From Haliotis asinina (Eukaryota; Mollusca; Gastropoda; Lepetellida; Haliotidae), in contig NC_090291.1 of the NCBI RefSeq assembly GCF_037392515.1, forward strand, positions 28,072,001 through 28,136,000: 64,000 bases of DNA, read 5' to 3'. The position numbers were made by a program, and so were the translations under genes. Of the stretch, positions 10,601 to 22,629 are shown in pieces. The first letter of the stretch is position 1; each line of letters opens with the position of its first letter. Below the pieces are notes generated by a model that searched no databases, was not told the DNA's origin, and worked only from the letters and a program-made list of their open reading frames with translations.

Positions 10601-13600
10601 TCTACAGGACTATCAGAATGGTTGAGAATGGAATCAAACCTGTGTATGTGTTTGATGGGAAGCCCCCAGAAATGAAATCAGGCGAGGTGGGTGGTGACAG
10701 TAGGGGAGGTAATTGTATTATAAGTGCCTCACACCACTGATTTCAGAGAAAGATTTCTTTTAATGAACACTTTGACGTTAATATTAACAGATCTCTGGAC
10801 TTAGCGTTAGAAATGGAAAGGTATTAGTCCCAAAATAGTCATGATTAATCTCAACACAAGAAATCTTTTAATGGCTTATATTGTTGATATTCTGATATGT
10901 TATGGTAGCCAGCTGAATGTACATGGTCTTTTCCTGAATTCATATTCATTATATATATCATATTTCAGTGTTGAATAAAAAATAAAATAAAATTGTACTT
11001 GAACATGTTCAGAGATATTGTTCATAATTGTTTGGGCGTATTACCTTGAGCTTATTGTAGCCCAGTTATGCACATCGCCTTTTTGTTTTAGTATAGTTAG
11101 AGGATAGTTATAATGAACAGTAAGGGAATGAAAGAGCTCTCGTTTAGTCATGCTTTACTTTTGTTGTTTCCATGGTTACAGTTGTCCAAGAGAGCTGAGA
11201 GGAGGGAGGAGGCACAGAAAGGACTGGAGAAAGCTGAAGAAGCTGGTTAGTGCATCTCCTGCTTGCTAGGGGCAATATGTCCGCTGCTTATCCACTTTTG
11301 GAAATTCTAGGTCTTGGTACCTCCTGCTGGACGAACTGTTAAAGCTTGTCATGCTGAATTCCCCACATGGGGACAATGTGTGAAACCCATTTCTGGTGTC
11401 CCTCCAGGGACTGGCAAAGACAACCTTGACAATGGGCCATTTTCAGGATTATTAGCCATTTTCTGAATTTAGAGTGGGCCACTGCCCTTGTATCAACAGT
11501 AAACTTGAAAATTTTAGTGGGCCATTTTTTATTCTAATGTGCGAAATGGTACATGGCCCCTGCCTTTCCCAATCCCTGTCCCTCTGTCATAATATTGCTG
11601 GAATATTGCAAAAAACAGCATAGAACACTACCTTATCATTACCTAGTTAGAATGTCTAGCAATCCAAGCTTACTAACTGTACACAGAAGTACATGGCATT
11701 CTCCCCACTTCAGCATGGATTCAGAGAATAGCCTGAAGGCTTGAAGAAATTTCACACAAGGTTTGCATTTTTGAGATTGTTCGTTTGCTGTTAAACTCCA
11801 CACTTAGCAATATTTCAGCTGTGTGATGGTCTGTACAGAATCAAGTCTGGACTAGATAATCCTTTGGTTGACATAATGAATGTCACAACCCAGATCTTAC
11901 TGGCGAAAGTTTTGACAGACTTGATATTTGAAGAACAAGTTCCCTTCATTAGTTTGATTTTTCTAAACTTGCAGGTGATGAGGAAAACATTGATAAGTTT
12001 AACCGCCGCTTGGTGAAGGTCACGAAACAACACAATGAAGAATGTAAACAGCTCTTAAAACTGATGGGCATTCCATATGTGGAGGTATGTACACAAGTAA
12101 TCTAGTTCATGCTGGTAGATCTGCTGTGCCTTAAGTCTGTTTGAAGAGGTACTTGTGACATTGATTGTTTATTTCAGTTATAGTACTAAAGATCAAAATG
12201 AATACTCAGTAGTCACATATACAAAAAGGTAGAGCAAGCATTTCTGGGACATTATGGATCTCTGCCTACCTGCCAGGTACCTCCATTTGTGAGTGAGTGA
12301 GTTTAGTTTATGCTGCAACATTACAGCTATATGGTGGTGATCTGTATATAATCAAGTCAAGACTAGACAATACAGTGATCAAACAGCATTGATCATTGAT
12401 GTGTGCAGTTTGGAACTGATGACGTGTCAATCAAGTAAGAGCCTGACCTCCCTGATCCTGATAGTCTCCCCTTATGACAAGCATGGATTACTGAAGGCCA
12501 GTATTCTAACCTGGACCTTCAGAGGTAACCCCCTTTTGTAGTGAATGTGTCAGCTCCTTGTACCCATGTCTGCTGTGTACTGGTCAGACTGCTGTATCTC
12601 GAAGGCTGTGTGTGTTCTTTATGTAGCTATCTGTTGTGCCTGTCTCTACCTGTTTGCTGTATATGTACACATCTTTACCGGACTGCTTTCTGTGTATCTA
12701 CTCTAGTCTCTGAGTATCTGTACCTGTCTATTGTATCTCCCAGGCTCCGTGTGAGGCCGAGGCTCAGTGTGCTGCTCTGGCCAGAGCAGGGAAAGTGTTT
12801 GCTGCAGGGACAGAGGATATGGATGCCTTGACATTTGGGTCTAAAGTGTTGCTCAGACACCTCACATTCAGTGAGGCAAGGTCAGTGCCTCTCTTCTGAC
12901 TTGTTTGCGATATGAAACTGGGGATTTACGTGCTAGCAGGTCATGTATTTCTATTTCTCTGAAAGCTAAGCTGTTCTAGTGACCTGAATCTGATCCATTG
13001 CAAACTAGGGGTTAATGACACAATGCAGCTGATGTAACTGTATGTAATATATACAGTTTCCGTTCAAGAAGCTTCAGTGTTCCATTCACGGTACAGCATG
13101 TGGTTAGCATGGAGGCAGCCAGTACAGTTATAGGCACAAGTGACACGATTTGTGTACTCCTGGTTTTAACTACAGTGCTAATATAGACATCTGTTAGACA
13201 CTTAATATCATTACAACAAGTATTGATTCAATTCTTTTTCAGGAAAATGCCAATCAAAGAAATTCATTTAGACAGAGTATTAGAAGAGCTGAGTCTGTCT
13301 CAAGATGAGGTGAGTGTCATTCTCATGAAATATTGATAGTGAGATATTTGAGACTGAATGGCCTTTTTTTGATGACATTGTATCTAGTTGGGAAACAGAC
13401 AAAAATCTCAGGCATTAGGGTGAATGATGTTCTGATCATCAGAAACAAATAGGTCCATATTTCCCCTACAAAAAAAATAATCATCCACCAGCATTTCCTC
13501 TCATTTTTGTGGACCTGTGTTTCCATGACAAGTATGGTAACCATGTCAGTGTCATTGTATGTTTCAGTTTATTGACCTGTGTATTTTACTGGGCTGCGAT

Positions 13601-16345
13601 TACTGTGACTCTATCCGAGGTATTGGCCCAAAGCGAGCTATTGAGCTGATCAAGCAGCATAGATCAATAGAGACCATCCTGGATCATCTAGATAAGAAGG
13701 TAAGCTCTGTATTTACATGATGTACACTGAACTATAAGTCTGATCCAGTATGTGGTATTGGTACAGTGTTGTCTCCCTTCCCATCCTATGATCCGCTGAA
13801 TATAAGACTCAAATCACAATATCAAGATTCGCCCAACTCTTTGTGTCAGCATCATCCCTGTCCTTGTTGGTTGTCATGGTTACTTAGAATATGATAAATC
13901 ACTGAAATGGTTGGGATTGAAATCAGCACATTAGTAATATTTTCTTGCAGCTGTTAATATGATATTTATATTAATTTCTGTTCCCTCAGGAAACTGAGAT
14001 TTTAAAGAACTAACTAAAAGCTTGTATACAAAGTTTCGTATATTTTCTGTTTGTAGCCTTAATTCCTTTTTTTTTTCAGAAATATACTATCCCAGAAAAT
14101 TGGATGTATAAGGTATGCCCTGTTCAAACAATCTTTCAGGACACAAAACATGATGCAGATTATTCTGAAAATATGTAAACTGTTTCATTTGTTGAATGCA
14201 TTTGGCAATGTATATATTACTAATATACAGATTAGTTGTAATGGGCAGACACTTGTGTAGTAATGTGCATGTCTCTCTTCATTGTGTTCCTGCAGACATC
14301 TAATGTGTACATATAGCATTGAGAAGTTGTGGATGGTGGTGTGTTGCAGGAGGCACGGGTACTCTTCCAGGAGCCAGAAATCACAGATCCAGAAAAACTA
14401 GATGTAGGTTGTCAGTCTTATGCTTCTTTGTCCAGGTCATGTCTGCACTTAAGGTGCTTAAAATGTCATTTCAAACTCATCTGTTTCTGAGTAGATGTTT
14501 GTGTTTGTTACAAGGTGTCTCATTAATTTGAGAAATAGCTTGACTTTCTGGTTTAAATCACCTCTTTTGATAAACAAACCCACAAATCTTGTAGTTCACA
14601 GCACAAATGATCTCTACCGAACAATGGCATACATATAGTAATTAATTGCATGACACATTTTAAGGTGAAATCCTTTAAGAGCAGTTAAAACATATGTCCT
14701 GAGCTAAAACGCCCAAAGACAAATACATACCTAAAATGAACCATATATATCTATATTTCTAGCAATAGAAAGCTAATTCACATGTAGTTGTGGCGCTGAC
14801 ATATTGCGGGTTTTCCGTGGGTTCCATGCATCATGATGTGTTCCTGTTTCAGCTGAAATGGAGTGAACCAGATGAGGAGGGTCTCCTGGAATTCATGGTG
14901 ACCCAGAAGGGGTTCAAGTAAGATACCCTGTGTGCACTGACACCCTTCCCAGTGAACATATGTACAGTGAAACCCTGACAGTAAACCCTCGTACACTAAA
15001 ACCATTGATAGTAAACCCTTGTACACTGAAACCCTTATGGTCTGTACCTAGTTAATCCATGTTTCCATTCAAATGAAGAAAATACATATAATAGTTATGA
15101 CTCTCCTTATGATTCAATGTAGCTAGGAATAGATTGTACTGTCAGGTTTCACCACAGTCTTGGATACTAATTCTGAGATCCATAAATATGATAAACATCC
15201 AGCTGTTGGAGACAAGTTTTAAGTAGTGTAGTCAGATGTTCAATATGCTGTATGTAAAATCCTAGTAGTCAGATGTGAACTTGCAAACCTTCTTCAAATT
15301 TCCTAAATGCTGTCTTCAGTAATGGGAATTGAAAAGCAGTATTTTAGAATTTGCCTTCATCTTCAGCAACCATGCTTGTGTGAGGCAACCCATGCTTGTA
15401 ATGGGATTTATGCTGTAGCTTGCTGATTTGGTAATGTGAGTCATCATATCCCAGATGCACTGATCAATGCTTAGAGTGTCAGCCAATGAATTGTCAAGGA
15501 TTTTCAATGAAATGATGCCCGGGTGTCACAACCACAGAGTTGAAGGGCAGCACAATTTATAGCAGAATAGGGATATGTATACTTTCTTTCCTGATGCAAG
15601 TAATTGTCATAAGCGTATTTAATAACACTGCATTATTCATTTGAATAGATGGAATATATAGTGGTCTTTGTTTGGATATGGTGCTCCAGATGACAAATGT
15701 TGAGTTTTCAGTACTGAATCCTGTACTGTTATAAGTCCAAGGCATTAATGCCTATTCAACTCACAGTGGTCACTATGTCTTGTTCTCCCATGTGAAAAAC
15801 TTTGACTAACTTTCTTGACTTGCAGTGAGGACAGGATGAAGAATGGCATCAAGAAGTTAGTGAAAGCAAAGCAAGGCACAACTCAAGGTCGGCTTGACAC
15901 CTTCTTCAAAGTAATGTCATCCTCCTCCACCACACCCAAGAGAAAGGTACTACATACGTTTTACATATGTGAATTCAATACAATAAGGCCTCATTTCTTC
16001 TTTTTCTTCTTTTCGATTCATATGATTAAAGAAAACCGAACATTTGTAGCCTGTAAACTCTACTAAAAACTTCCTGATAAATGTACCAGTAATGGAAATA
16101 TGCAATGTAGGTGTATGGTTTTAGGTGACGATCATCTATAGTACATATGTGGCATCTAACCCTTTTGGAAATGTTTGTTATCTGAATCATTTAACTCAAG
16201 TAGTTTGTACCTCATACCTTCTCTGAAGCATTTTACTTGTAGACGTCTGTCAGTACTGATGTTGCATTTCTTCCTGCAGGCTGATGAGATGAAGGGAAGT
16301 TCCAAGAAGAAAGCTAAGGGAGGTGCATTCAAGAAGGGGCGATAG
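7694..16345 (+). CDS. FEN1: Flap endonuclease 1, complete (13 exons, 378 aa)
   Basis: Structure-specific 5' flap nuclease that removes flaps in Okazaki-fragment maturation and long-patch base-excision repair. Exons: 7694-7775, 8316-8418, 10584-10686, 11182-11245, 11975-12084, 12744-12880, 13243-13309, 13568-13699, 14080-14112, 14350-14403, 14853-14917, 15826-15946 and 16280-16345 (TAG). Every junction has GT/AG and keeps phase, giving 378 aa against 380 in human. The XPG N domain begins [10 protein letters not shown]. Metal-binding acidic residues sit at D34, D86, E158, E160, D179, D181 and D233, the human positions. The helix-hairpin-helix is [10 protein letters not shown], and the PCNA box is Q337-F344 (QGRLDTFF). 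The C-terminus is Lys-rich (SSKKKAK), fitting a nuclear signal. ATG 7694 is chosen because Gly2 is invariant and lies near the active site; an in-frame ATG at 7619 is described separately. The protein looks functional. Confidence 0.98.
8425..9815 (-). mobile_element. 5'-truncated non-LTR retrotransposon (LINE), antisense in FEN1 intron 2
   Basis: Read on the minus strand, fragments of a LINE reverse transcriptase appear in order. First comes a degraded catalytic region near 9690-9700 (reads HDDDVIL where a YADD-type box is expected). Next is a segment at 9496-9678 with [17 protein letters not shown], then one at 9293-9499 with [12 protein letters not shown]. The C-terminal part is at 8610-9047, with [16 protein letters not shown] and a Cys/His-like end. 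The pieces lie in different frames, so the copy is dead. The 3' end is near 8425; everything upstream of the RT palm is missing, the usual result of incomplete target-primed reverse transcription. The clade is not resolved. Confidence 0.8.
11335..11630 (+). mobile_element. SINE-B copy split by a ~170-bp insertion
   Basis: The left part (11341-11405) reads CCCCACATGGGGACAATGTG to GGTGTCCCTCC. The right part resumes at about 11578 with GTCCCTCTGTCATAATATTG and ends near 11630. The intervening sequence is unrelated and includes two diverged repeats of a GGGCCATTTT motif. Confidence 0.6.
11785..11885 (-). mobile_element. SINE-A fragment
   Basis: Eroded tail half of SINE-A (TTAGCAATATTTCAGCTGTG, AAGTCTGGACTAGATAATCC) in FEN1 intron 4, about 90 bp before exon 5. 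Confidence 0.6.
12290..12522 (-). mobile_element. SINE-A copy in FEN1 intron 5
   Basis: Recognisable along its length, with an internal deletion next to the GTGAGTGAGT tail. The flanks AGGTACCTCCATTTGT (12275-12290) and AGGTAACCCCCTTTTGT (from 12522) look like a diverged target-site duplication, so this insertion is older than the one at 2680. Confidence 0.75.
14925..15035. repeat. Short minisatellite, ~35-bp unit, about 3 copies
   Basis: Units contain GTACACTGAAACCCTTGATA-like sequence with substitutions. It starts just after FEN1 exon 11 and lies in the intron. Confidence 0.6.
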
Positions 16346-16962
16346 AGGCCATGTTTTACTGCCAAAGTTGTTTTTGAGAAAGTATCAGTGCTGAATTGAA
16401 TGGACAAATAATAAGATGGGTCTTCATATGTATAAACAAAGGATTCTGTCACTGTTTTCTTCTACAGTTTGTCACGACTCAGCACAGTGTTTTTGTTCCT
16501 CTCTGGAGAAATTGTATGATAGTGTACAATACAAACATTGGACAAACTTGTGAATATATTGTTTAGTGTTTGGTAGTTGGCTCATAGTCCATGTTAATGA
16601 TCATTAGGTTTGTCTGTGATCAAAATTAGTTCAATGAAATGTCAGCAAATAATTCAAAACCTATCAACAGTCTCAATTTGTGGCTGAGAGTGATTATTTT
16701 GGCATTTCGTAATAAACCAGATATGAACCCCTTCATGTCAGAATTACCTGAGTAAAGTTTTCTGTGACTGTTTATTGGTTGTATCTGTTAAAGTTGTTTT
16801 AGTATTTGTTGACAAAATGCACCATTGACATTGTTTAGTCTTTTAGTTACCTTATGTGAGTCCAGCTGGAGCTGTTCACGTATGTTCTGAGAAGTGTAAC
16901 TTGTTGGAACAGAATGGCATTGCTTTAATGTACATAAAATTCTATACAGATTCATTTTGTAA

Positions 16963-16968
16963 AATAAA
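16963..16968 (+). terminator. FEN1 polyadenylation signal (AATAAA)
   Basis: A canonical AATAAA about 620 bp after the FEN1 stop codon. It is the best candidate for the mRNA 3' end, before the DIRS element begins at 17439. The true cleavage site is not visible. Confidence 0.5.
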
Positions 16969-17438
16969 CTCTGAATGATAACTCTACATATTTGTCTGTA
17001 TTTATATGGGATGATTTGAAATACTATCTCTTGTAAGAAGAAAATATTGAGAAAAAGGGTTTTGTTTCACGTTCATTGGTTCCTTTGGTTGTATGCGTAC
17101 CTGATTAACCTACAGTCCTATAGATGCAGACTCATGTTGGGGATCAGAAGTCAAATTCACCATCCATTATTGGTGGACTTGTGATGAACGATTTTTGACT
17201 ATAATTTGAAATATATACATTTTGATGTTATCACCAATTTTAAAGGTTATTTCCCAGTTTTTACTCTAATTAGTGTATATGTATGTATTCTGTTTATTTA
17301 TACAACAAATATTTGTCAGTAGTCTAATTATGTTTGCTATAGATCTAAAATTTATTCACAGACAGGTTATGGTAATATGAATACAGTGGACACAGCTTAA
17401 GGCTGTTGAACACATATTTGTTTTTGACAATATTCGCC

Positions 17439-17668
17439 AAATTTAATGGTTAGTTTACTAGATTGAAGTGTGTTATACTCAACATTAAACATCTGATTAA
17501 TCGAAAGTATGTATTTTAAAACTTATCCTATCTCACTTTATGCATCTCTCTTCCTCCCTTCGACCATGTGTGGAAACGTGCCGTCAGCTAAGTTGAATCA
17601 AATCTTCCTGGCCGTTGACCACCCGACCTCTGGCCCTGCCATAGACACCTGTCAATCATCTTGCTTGT
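17439..17668 (+). repeat. Left inverted terminal repeat of DIRS element
   Basis: Pairs with the reverse complement of 22318-22541. It includes CTTATCCTATCTCAC and TTCGACCATGTGTGG blocks and ends just before the likely leader of the Gag frame. Confidence 0.85.
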
Positions 17669-17783
17669 GCAGCCGTCTCAGCTGATCACATAACGACTTG
17701 TAGTTGTCATTCTCTTTCTTGTCGCACCACAGTGTGGACACGTGTTGTCTCTGTGAAGATATAAGTTGGAATTGTGAATAAAC

Positions 17784-18083
17784 ATGGGTGGATCTAAAGA
17801 GAAGGTATCTAAGAAGCATAAACGTTGCAGTCAATGTAATAGAAACTTCTCAGCAGCAGACCCTCACAACTTATGTGTGGATTGCATAGGCATTTGTGTT
17901 GGGTCCAACAGATGTATGTATTGCGAAGGATTAGACAACGAGGAGTTTTCTCTGTATCTGCAGGTAGCTAATAGATGGTCGTCTGATGCCACCTGGTATG
18001 GTGGTTTTATCACAGCCACCACCTTCATTGCGTCCGGCGTCTATTGTGACGGTACCACAGTATTCATCGATTCGCCCGACTGA
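17784..18083 (+). CDS. DIRS Gag-like zinc protein (N-terminal part)
   Basis: 99-codon frame with a Lys-rich start (MGGSKEKVSKKHKR) and a Cys/His array: CSQC, then DPHNLCVDCIG, then CMYC. This C-x2-C ... D-x-H-x2-C-x2-C arrangement is typical of the Gag-like protein at the 5' end of DIRS and Ngaro elements, thought to bind nucleic acid in the particle. The frame is open for only about 60 family-like residues. The rest of Gag continues out of frame, probably in the Ser/Ala-rich frame at 18370-18681, so the gene is broken. ATG 17784 follows the left terminal repeat by about 115 bp, the expected place for the first ORF. Confidence 0.65.
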   Translation: MGGSKEKVSKKHKRCSQCNRNFSAADPHNLCVDCIGICVGSNRCMYCEGLDNEEFSLYLQVANRWSSDATWYGGFITATTFIASGVYCDGTTVFIDSPD

Positions 18084-19269
18084 TCCATTAACTCACAAAC
18101 TCTCAAGGGCGATTCGGTCTACCACTCAAGGCCAAGATGTGGTTGCAGCTCAGCGGACTGAGTCCGATTTGGCGATTCACTTAAGTGGTCGGGGTGGAAT
18201 CGCTTTGGCGTTTTCCCATCCACTTCACGCTCAAGCTTCGATTCACTCTGAAGTGATGTGCTCTCAACAACAGCTCGTTTGGATGCGGCACTCACTCAAC
18301 CACTAATGGTCGATCCGGCGATTCACTCTAAAGCGGCGCTTCCAATACCAACAGGGCAGTCTCGGTTCAGTGCTTCCTCAACCATATCATTCCAGTGCGG
18401 CGCTATATTCTGAAGCGCCACTCTCTCGACAGCAGTATGGGTTCGATGCAGCACTTATTCAGAGTGACTTCGGTTTGGTGTTTGATCACAGAGTGGTTAT
18501 TTCCCATGTTGGTTCAAGTGCAGCGCTTAGTGCACATACAGTCAGCAGTGCGGTGGTTAGGAGTGTGCCTCTTGTGGCGATGGCTACTCCACATGTATTG
18601 ACTGCAGCTGTCAGGGCAGCATTAGTAACTTGCTCTGTGGGTTACTCAGGCATGACTGGTTCATTAATTAGTGCTCCATAGGTTACATCAACGCCTTTAT
18701 CAAGACCTACTTTGCCGGTCTAAAGGGCGCCGGTGCCGGAGAAGGTAAAATCTCAACCCATGGATTTTGATGCATTTGTGGTGCGCATAGCTATAACGAT
18801 ATGGCAGCAAGTGCCTGACACTTCTGTTACATTAGACTCTTCTTTACCGATTCACAACGCAGAAGATCCATGACGGTTTTAGCGCTCCCCGGTGAGTTGG
18901 TTCATTTAGACAGGACCAATCGTAAAGTCATGGCTCCACTCAACATGGTGCTAACAACAACAGCATCAGCAGGCGTATATCCAGGCAGCTATGGTCTTGG
19001 TGAACAGTTTAACATCATCCTGGATTTGCTTGTGTAGTTTTTCTCCTACATCACTGCTATGCATCGGAGGGGACCTCTGTAGCTATCTTCCTTGGAGGAT
19101 AGGTTCCGAACAGATTTATCTCGCCAACCTTGGTCTGTTAGTTCACTTTTCAATGGGACTATTAGAGAAGTTCCTAACAAGGTCAGTCAAGGTGCGCATC
19201 TACAAGTTTCAGTTGAGCTCCTGAAGAGATTACAAGTGGAGGAATCTATGTGACAGCGGTGGCTGACCT

Positions 19270-20884
19270 GTTATGAGGCCACCAGCCCAGACTTGCGCTC
19301 AGGGACTGGATACTCTTTGGGGAAGAGGAAGCAGAGGTCGTGCCAATTGTCAGCATTGCTCCTCTGGCTCTCCGAGGCCATTGGGCATTTCCCGAGCAGT
19401 CCTCCAACAGGAAGTCGGATAAGCAGTGAGTGCATGACATCAGAGCATGACTTTGCATTTCCGCCCCCCCCTATCCAGTCTTCGCAATCATCAAGCCAGG
19501 GAATTACATGGTCAGTCTTGATCTGCAGGATGCATATCTGCACATCCTGATCTTCCCAGGTCATTGCAAGTTTCTTCGGTTTGTTTTCGAGGGCAACCAC
19601 TATCAGTGGCGGGTGCTCCTGTTTGGAATTTCTTTGGCCCCGTGGCTATTCAGACGGGTCACGAAGCCAATCACCAGCTTTCTGCTGCTGCAAAGTGATA
19701 GTGTTCGAAGCGTACATCGATGATTGCATTCAAGCCCAGGCCGATTCTGCTCTTCTCCTGCATCACATGGAGTTCATGATGCAGCTACTTCACCAGTTAG
19801 GCTGGTTAGTGAATCGGCAGAAGTCGGAACTGATTCCTTCAACGCCTTCAGTTCAGTGGGGTGTATTTGACACAGAGGTCAGCTAACTGTTTGTTCTGAG
19901 GGAGCGATTCGGCAAGATGCAATGCTTAATTCCCCTTGTGTTAGCTCAACCCAGGACGCTCCGCCAGTGGCAGTAACTCTTGTGTCTGCTGTCGTCAGCT
20001 CAGGCTTTAACCCTCAGAGGTCAGCTTCAACTCCAGCCGTTGCAAGTGTTTCTAGTTCCACATATCAGGAGGAGCATTCCGTCTGCACTGATCATGCTAC
20101 CCATGGAGCTTCACTCGCATCTACTGTGGTGGATGCAAGAGTTGAATGTTTCCGGCGGAGTTTGTTTAGAACCGTTTGTTCCGTCTCACCGTACAGGGAT
20201 GCGTCTCGACACAGCAGGACAGTGATCTCTAGCAGACCGCGCATGTCACATCAATGCATTAGAGCTCAGGGCAGTAATCTTGGCCATCAGTCATTGGATG
20301 GGATCAACAGGGTCACCTCAACTTCTATGGTGAACGCAACAATTCTTCAACCTGGTGGACTCTCTCAAAATATCGGTAGGGGCCAATCATATTCTGGGGG
20401 TCAAGAATGTCATCACAGACTCTCTGTCACATCCGAAGCGTCCATCCCCAACGGATTGGAAGTTGCGTCCAGAGGTGTTCAGGACTATTTGTCTTCATTG
20501 ACGAAGCCGACAGTAGACCTATTTGCCACCAGATTCAACCATCAGCTGCACCTGTCCATTTCTCCAATCCTGGACCCGTTGGCTTGGAAACAGTATGATC
20601 TCGCAATTCCATGGGACAGTCTCAACGCATACGCGTTTCCAACAACAACTGTTGTTTCGTGTGTGCTTCTCAAGCTGCGTAGGACTTGGCAGATGATACT
20701 ACTTTTGGTCGCACCCTTGTGGCCAGCGAGGAGTTGGTTTGTAGATCTTCTAGAGCTAGCCGAACCAGATCCAGTTCCACTTCCCGACCAATTCGACCTA
20801 CTGGTTCATCCGCACTCCGATCAACGACATTGGTCTCCACTAACGCTTCATCTGCACGTTTGGTGCATTTACATTGGTCGTTAA
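19270..20884 (+). pseudogene. DIRS reverse transcriptase-RNase H, frameshifted
   Basis: RT motifs appear from 19508 (SLDLQDAYLHI, then WRVLLFGISLAPWLFRRV), with the catalytic YIDD at 19713-19724 one frameshift later. Motif E-like sequence (LGWLVNRQKSELIPS) follows. RNase H and its C-terminal domain continue in other frames: ALELRAV near 20258, an ILGVKNVITDSLSH block near 20390, and KPTVDLFATRFNHQL from about 20506. The last is a signature of DIRS pol, followed by LVAPLWPARSWF. At least three frame changes and internal stops separate the pieces, so no full protein can be made. The order and spacing match intact family members. Confidence 0.85.
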
Positions 20885-21839
20885 CTGCCAAGGGTTATTC
20901 TTTGTGTGTTGTGACTGCTATCACAACTGGGCATCGTACTTCCACAAATTGTATCTACGATGACAAGTGGAAGAAATTTCAATCATACTGCAAAATGAAA
21001 AGCATAGAGTCTCCCACTACGTCATCGCCTCAGGTGGTTGCAGAGTACCCTCGATTCTCTAGGAAGCTGAAGGGTTCTACGCTGTCTACATACCTAGCCG
21101 CCCTCAACACAGTTATTGCGTCGGAGTCGGGTGTGAAGATATCTACTGTCCGTGAGCTCCAGTCTCTCTTGAGATTGTATAAACTGGCTGACCAGTCACG
21201 GAAATTCCGACCTTCCGAGTGAGAATGAGCCCCTGAGTGATAAGGATTTTGAGCATGTCACCTTGAAAACTTTTTTTCCTTTTAGCCTTCGCTACAGCTG
21301 CGCATATTTCCGAGTTACATGCTCTAGCTGTCTCTCGGTTTGCTTTGAATGGTCTCGACATGCAGGAGTGTTCCTTGGTTTTTACTGTGGGACTTTCTTG
21401 TAAAGAACCAGGACTTCGAGGACAGCCGGATCGTACCTCCAGTATTCCTACGCTGTCATCCATATTAGATCCAGAAGACACTGAAGATCTATCCCAGTGC
21501 CCAGTGCTGCCTGTAAGGACCAGTGCAGGCTGTGTAAGAGACTGTTTATTCCACTTTCGACGACTTCCACTGCAAAAGTGTCTCGTACAACTCTGAGCCT
21601 TTTGGGTGAGGTCCACGATTCTGTTGGCGTATAGCTTTGCGAATCTTCCACCACCGTCATCGGCAAGGCCTCATGAGACGCGGTCGCTCGCTTCCACCAT
21701 TGCGCTCCACAGGAATTGTTCGCTTCAAGCCATAATGGAAAGATGTTTCTGGAAGTCTGATACGGTGCTTGCAGCTCACTACCTTCAGGACATATCGGTC
21801 ACGGATGTGATCTCCATCAGTTTGGTCCTTTGGTCTTGA
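20850..21839 (+). pseudogene. DIRS tyrosine recombinase, frameshifted, box I Arg lost
   Basis: The enzyme class inserts the circular DIRS cDNA. The N-terminal core-binding part is at about 20900-21190 (STLSTYLAALNTVI). The catalytic part follows with frameshifts: box I at about 21285-21320 reads ATAAHISELHAL, where the family has Arg at the position of the first His (codon CAT 21303-21305, from CGT or CGC). Box II HETR is intact at 21672-21683 and the nucleophile Tyr is intact in AHYLQD (codon 21780-21782). Box I loss together with the frameshifts makes the enzyme dead. Confidence 0.82.
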
Positions 21840-22186
21840 CACAGCAGGTGTCGTCGACCTGCAGATGAAGCAATGACTCATGTTCGGTTTTGCTATGTAC
21901 ATAATAAGATACCGATGTTATCCATATCTTATGTATTTTTTCATATGGGCCAGATCATTCTCACCCAGGGAACTAGGGCCTATTGCACTGTCATACTCAT
22001 GGTTGGATAGACTGAGCGTCCAGTCTTGTGCGCACGGAGAGATGATCGACACTCTGCTTACTGACCTCTACTCTCTGAGCAATTACATCAGTGAAGCACT
22101 TCACCTGGCCTCCTTGTGGAATGCATCCTCGCGTGTGGAATGTGTCAGGGGGTAATCTGCAGCCCTCATGACAACTGTGGGATAAT

Positions 22187-22629
22187 GCATAATGTGAGAT
22201 GGGATAAGTATAAAAATTTGGAAATCTTAACTATAAATTGTATATTTATATACTTATCCTATCTCACGCGATGAATGCCCACCCAACCTGCCCCATTTGA
22301 CAGATAACGGGTAGCACACTAGCAAGATGATTGACAGGTGTCTATGGCGTGGGCAGATGTCGGGTGGTCAGAGGCTAGGAATATTTGATTCAACATAGCT
22401 GACAGCACGTTTCCACACATGGTCGAAGTGAGGAAGAGAGATAGTGAGATAGGATAAGTTTCAAAATTCATACTTTCCATTAATCAGATGTTTAATGTTG
22501 AGTATAACACACTTCAATCTAGTAAACTAGCCATTAAATTTCCACACATGGTCGAAGTGAGGAAGAGAGATGCATAACGTGAGATAGGATAAGTATATAA
22601 ATATACAATTTATAGTTAAAAATTCCAAT
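22187..22629. repeat. Right end of DIRS element: nested inverted and direct repeats
   Basis: Three repeat modules: 22187-22266 (itself partly palindromic), the right inverted terminal repeat 22318-22541, and 22542-22629. The last repeats part of the terminal repeat directly (CCACACATGGTCGAAGTGAG) and then mirrors 22218-22266. The layout is more complex than one plain terminal repeat plus an internal complementary region. Confidence 0.75.

Larger units (their letters stand above)
17439..22629 (+). mobile_element. DIRS-type tyrosine-recombinase retrotransposon, decayed
   Basis: A ~5.2-kb element with inverted terminal repeats (17439-17668 and 22318-22541) instead of LTRs. The internal order is Gag-like zinc protein, reverse transcriptase, RNase H, then tyrosine recombinase. 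There is no DDE integrase or aspartic protease, which is diagnostic of DIRS. A segment at 22187-22266 is the inverted complement of the outer end at 22580-22629, resembling the internal complementary region of DIRS1. Numerous stops and frameshifts make it non-autonomous now. Confidence 0.88.

Noticed and set aside
12541..12831. 96-codon plus-strand open frame
   Set aside because: Out-of-frame shadow of FEN1 exon 6 and its intron.
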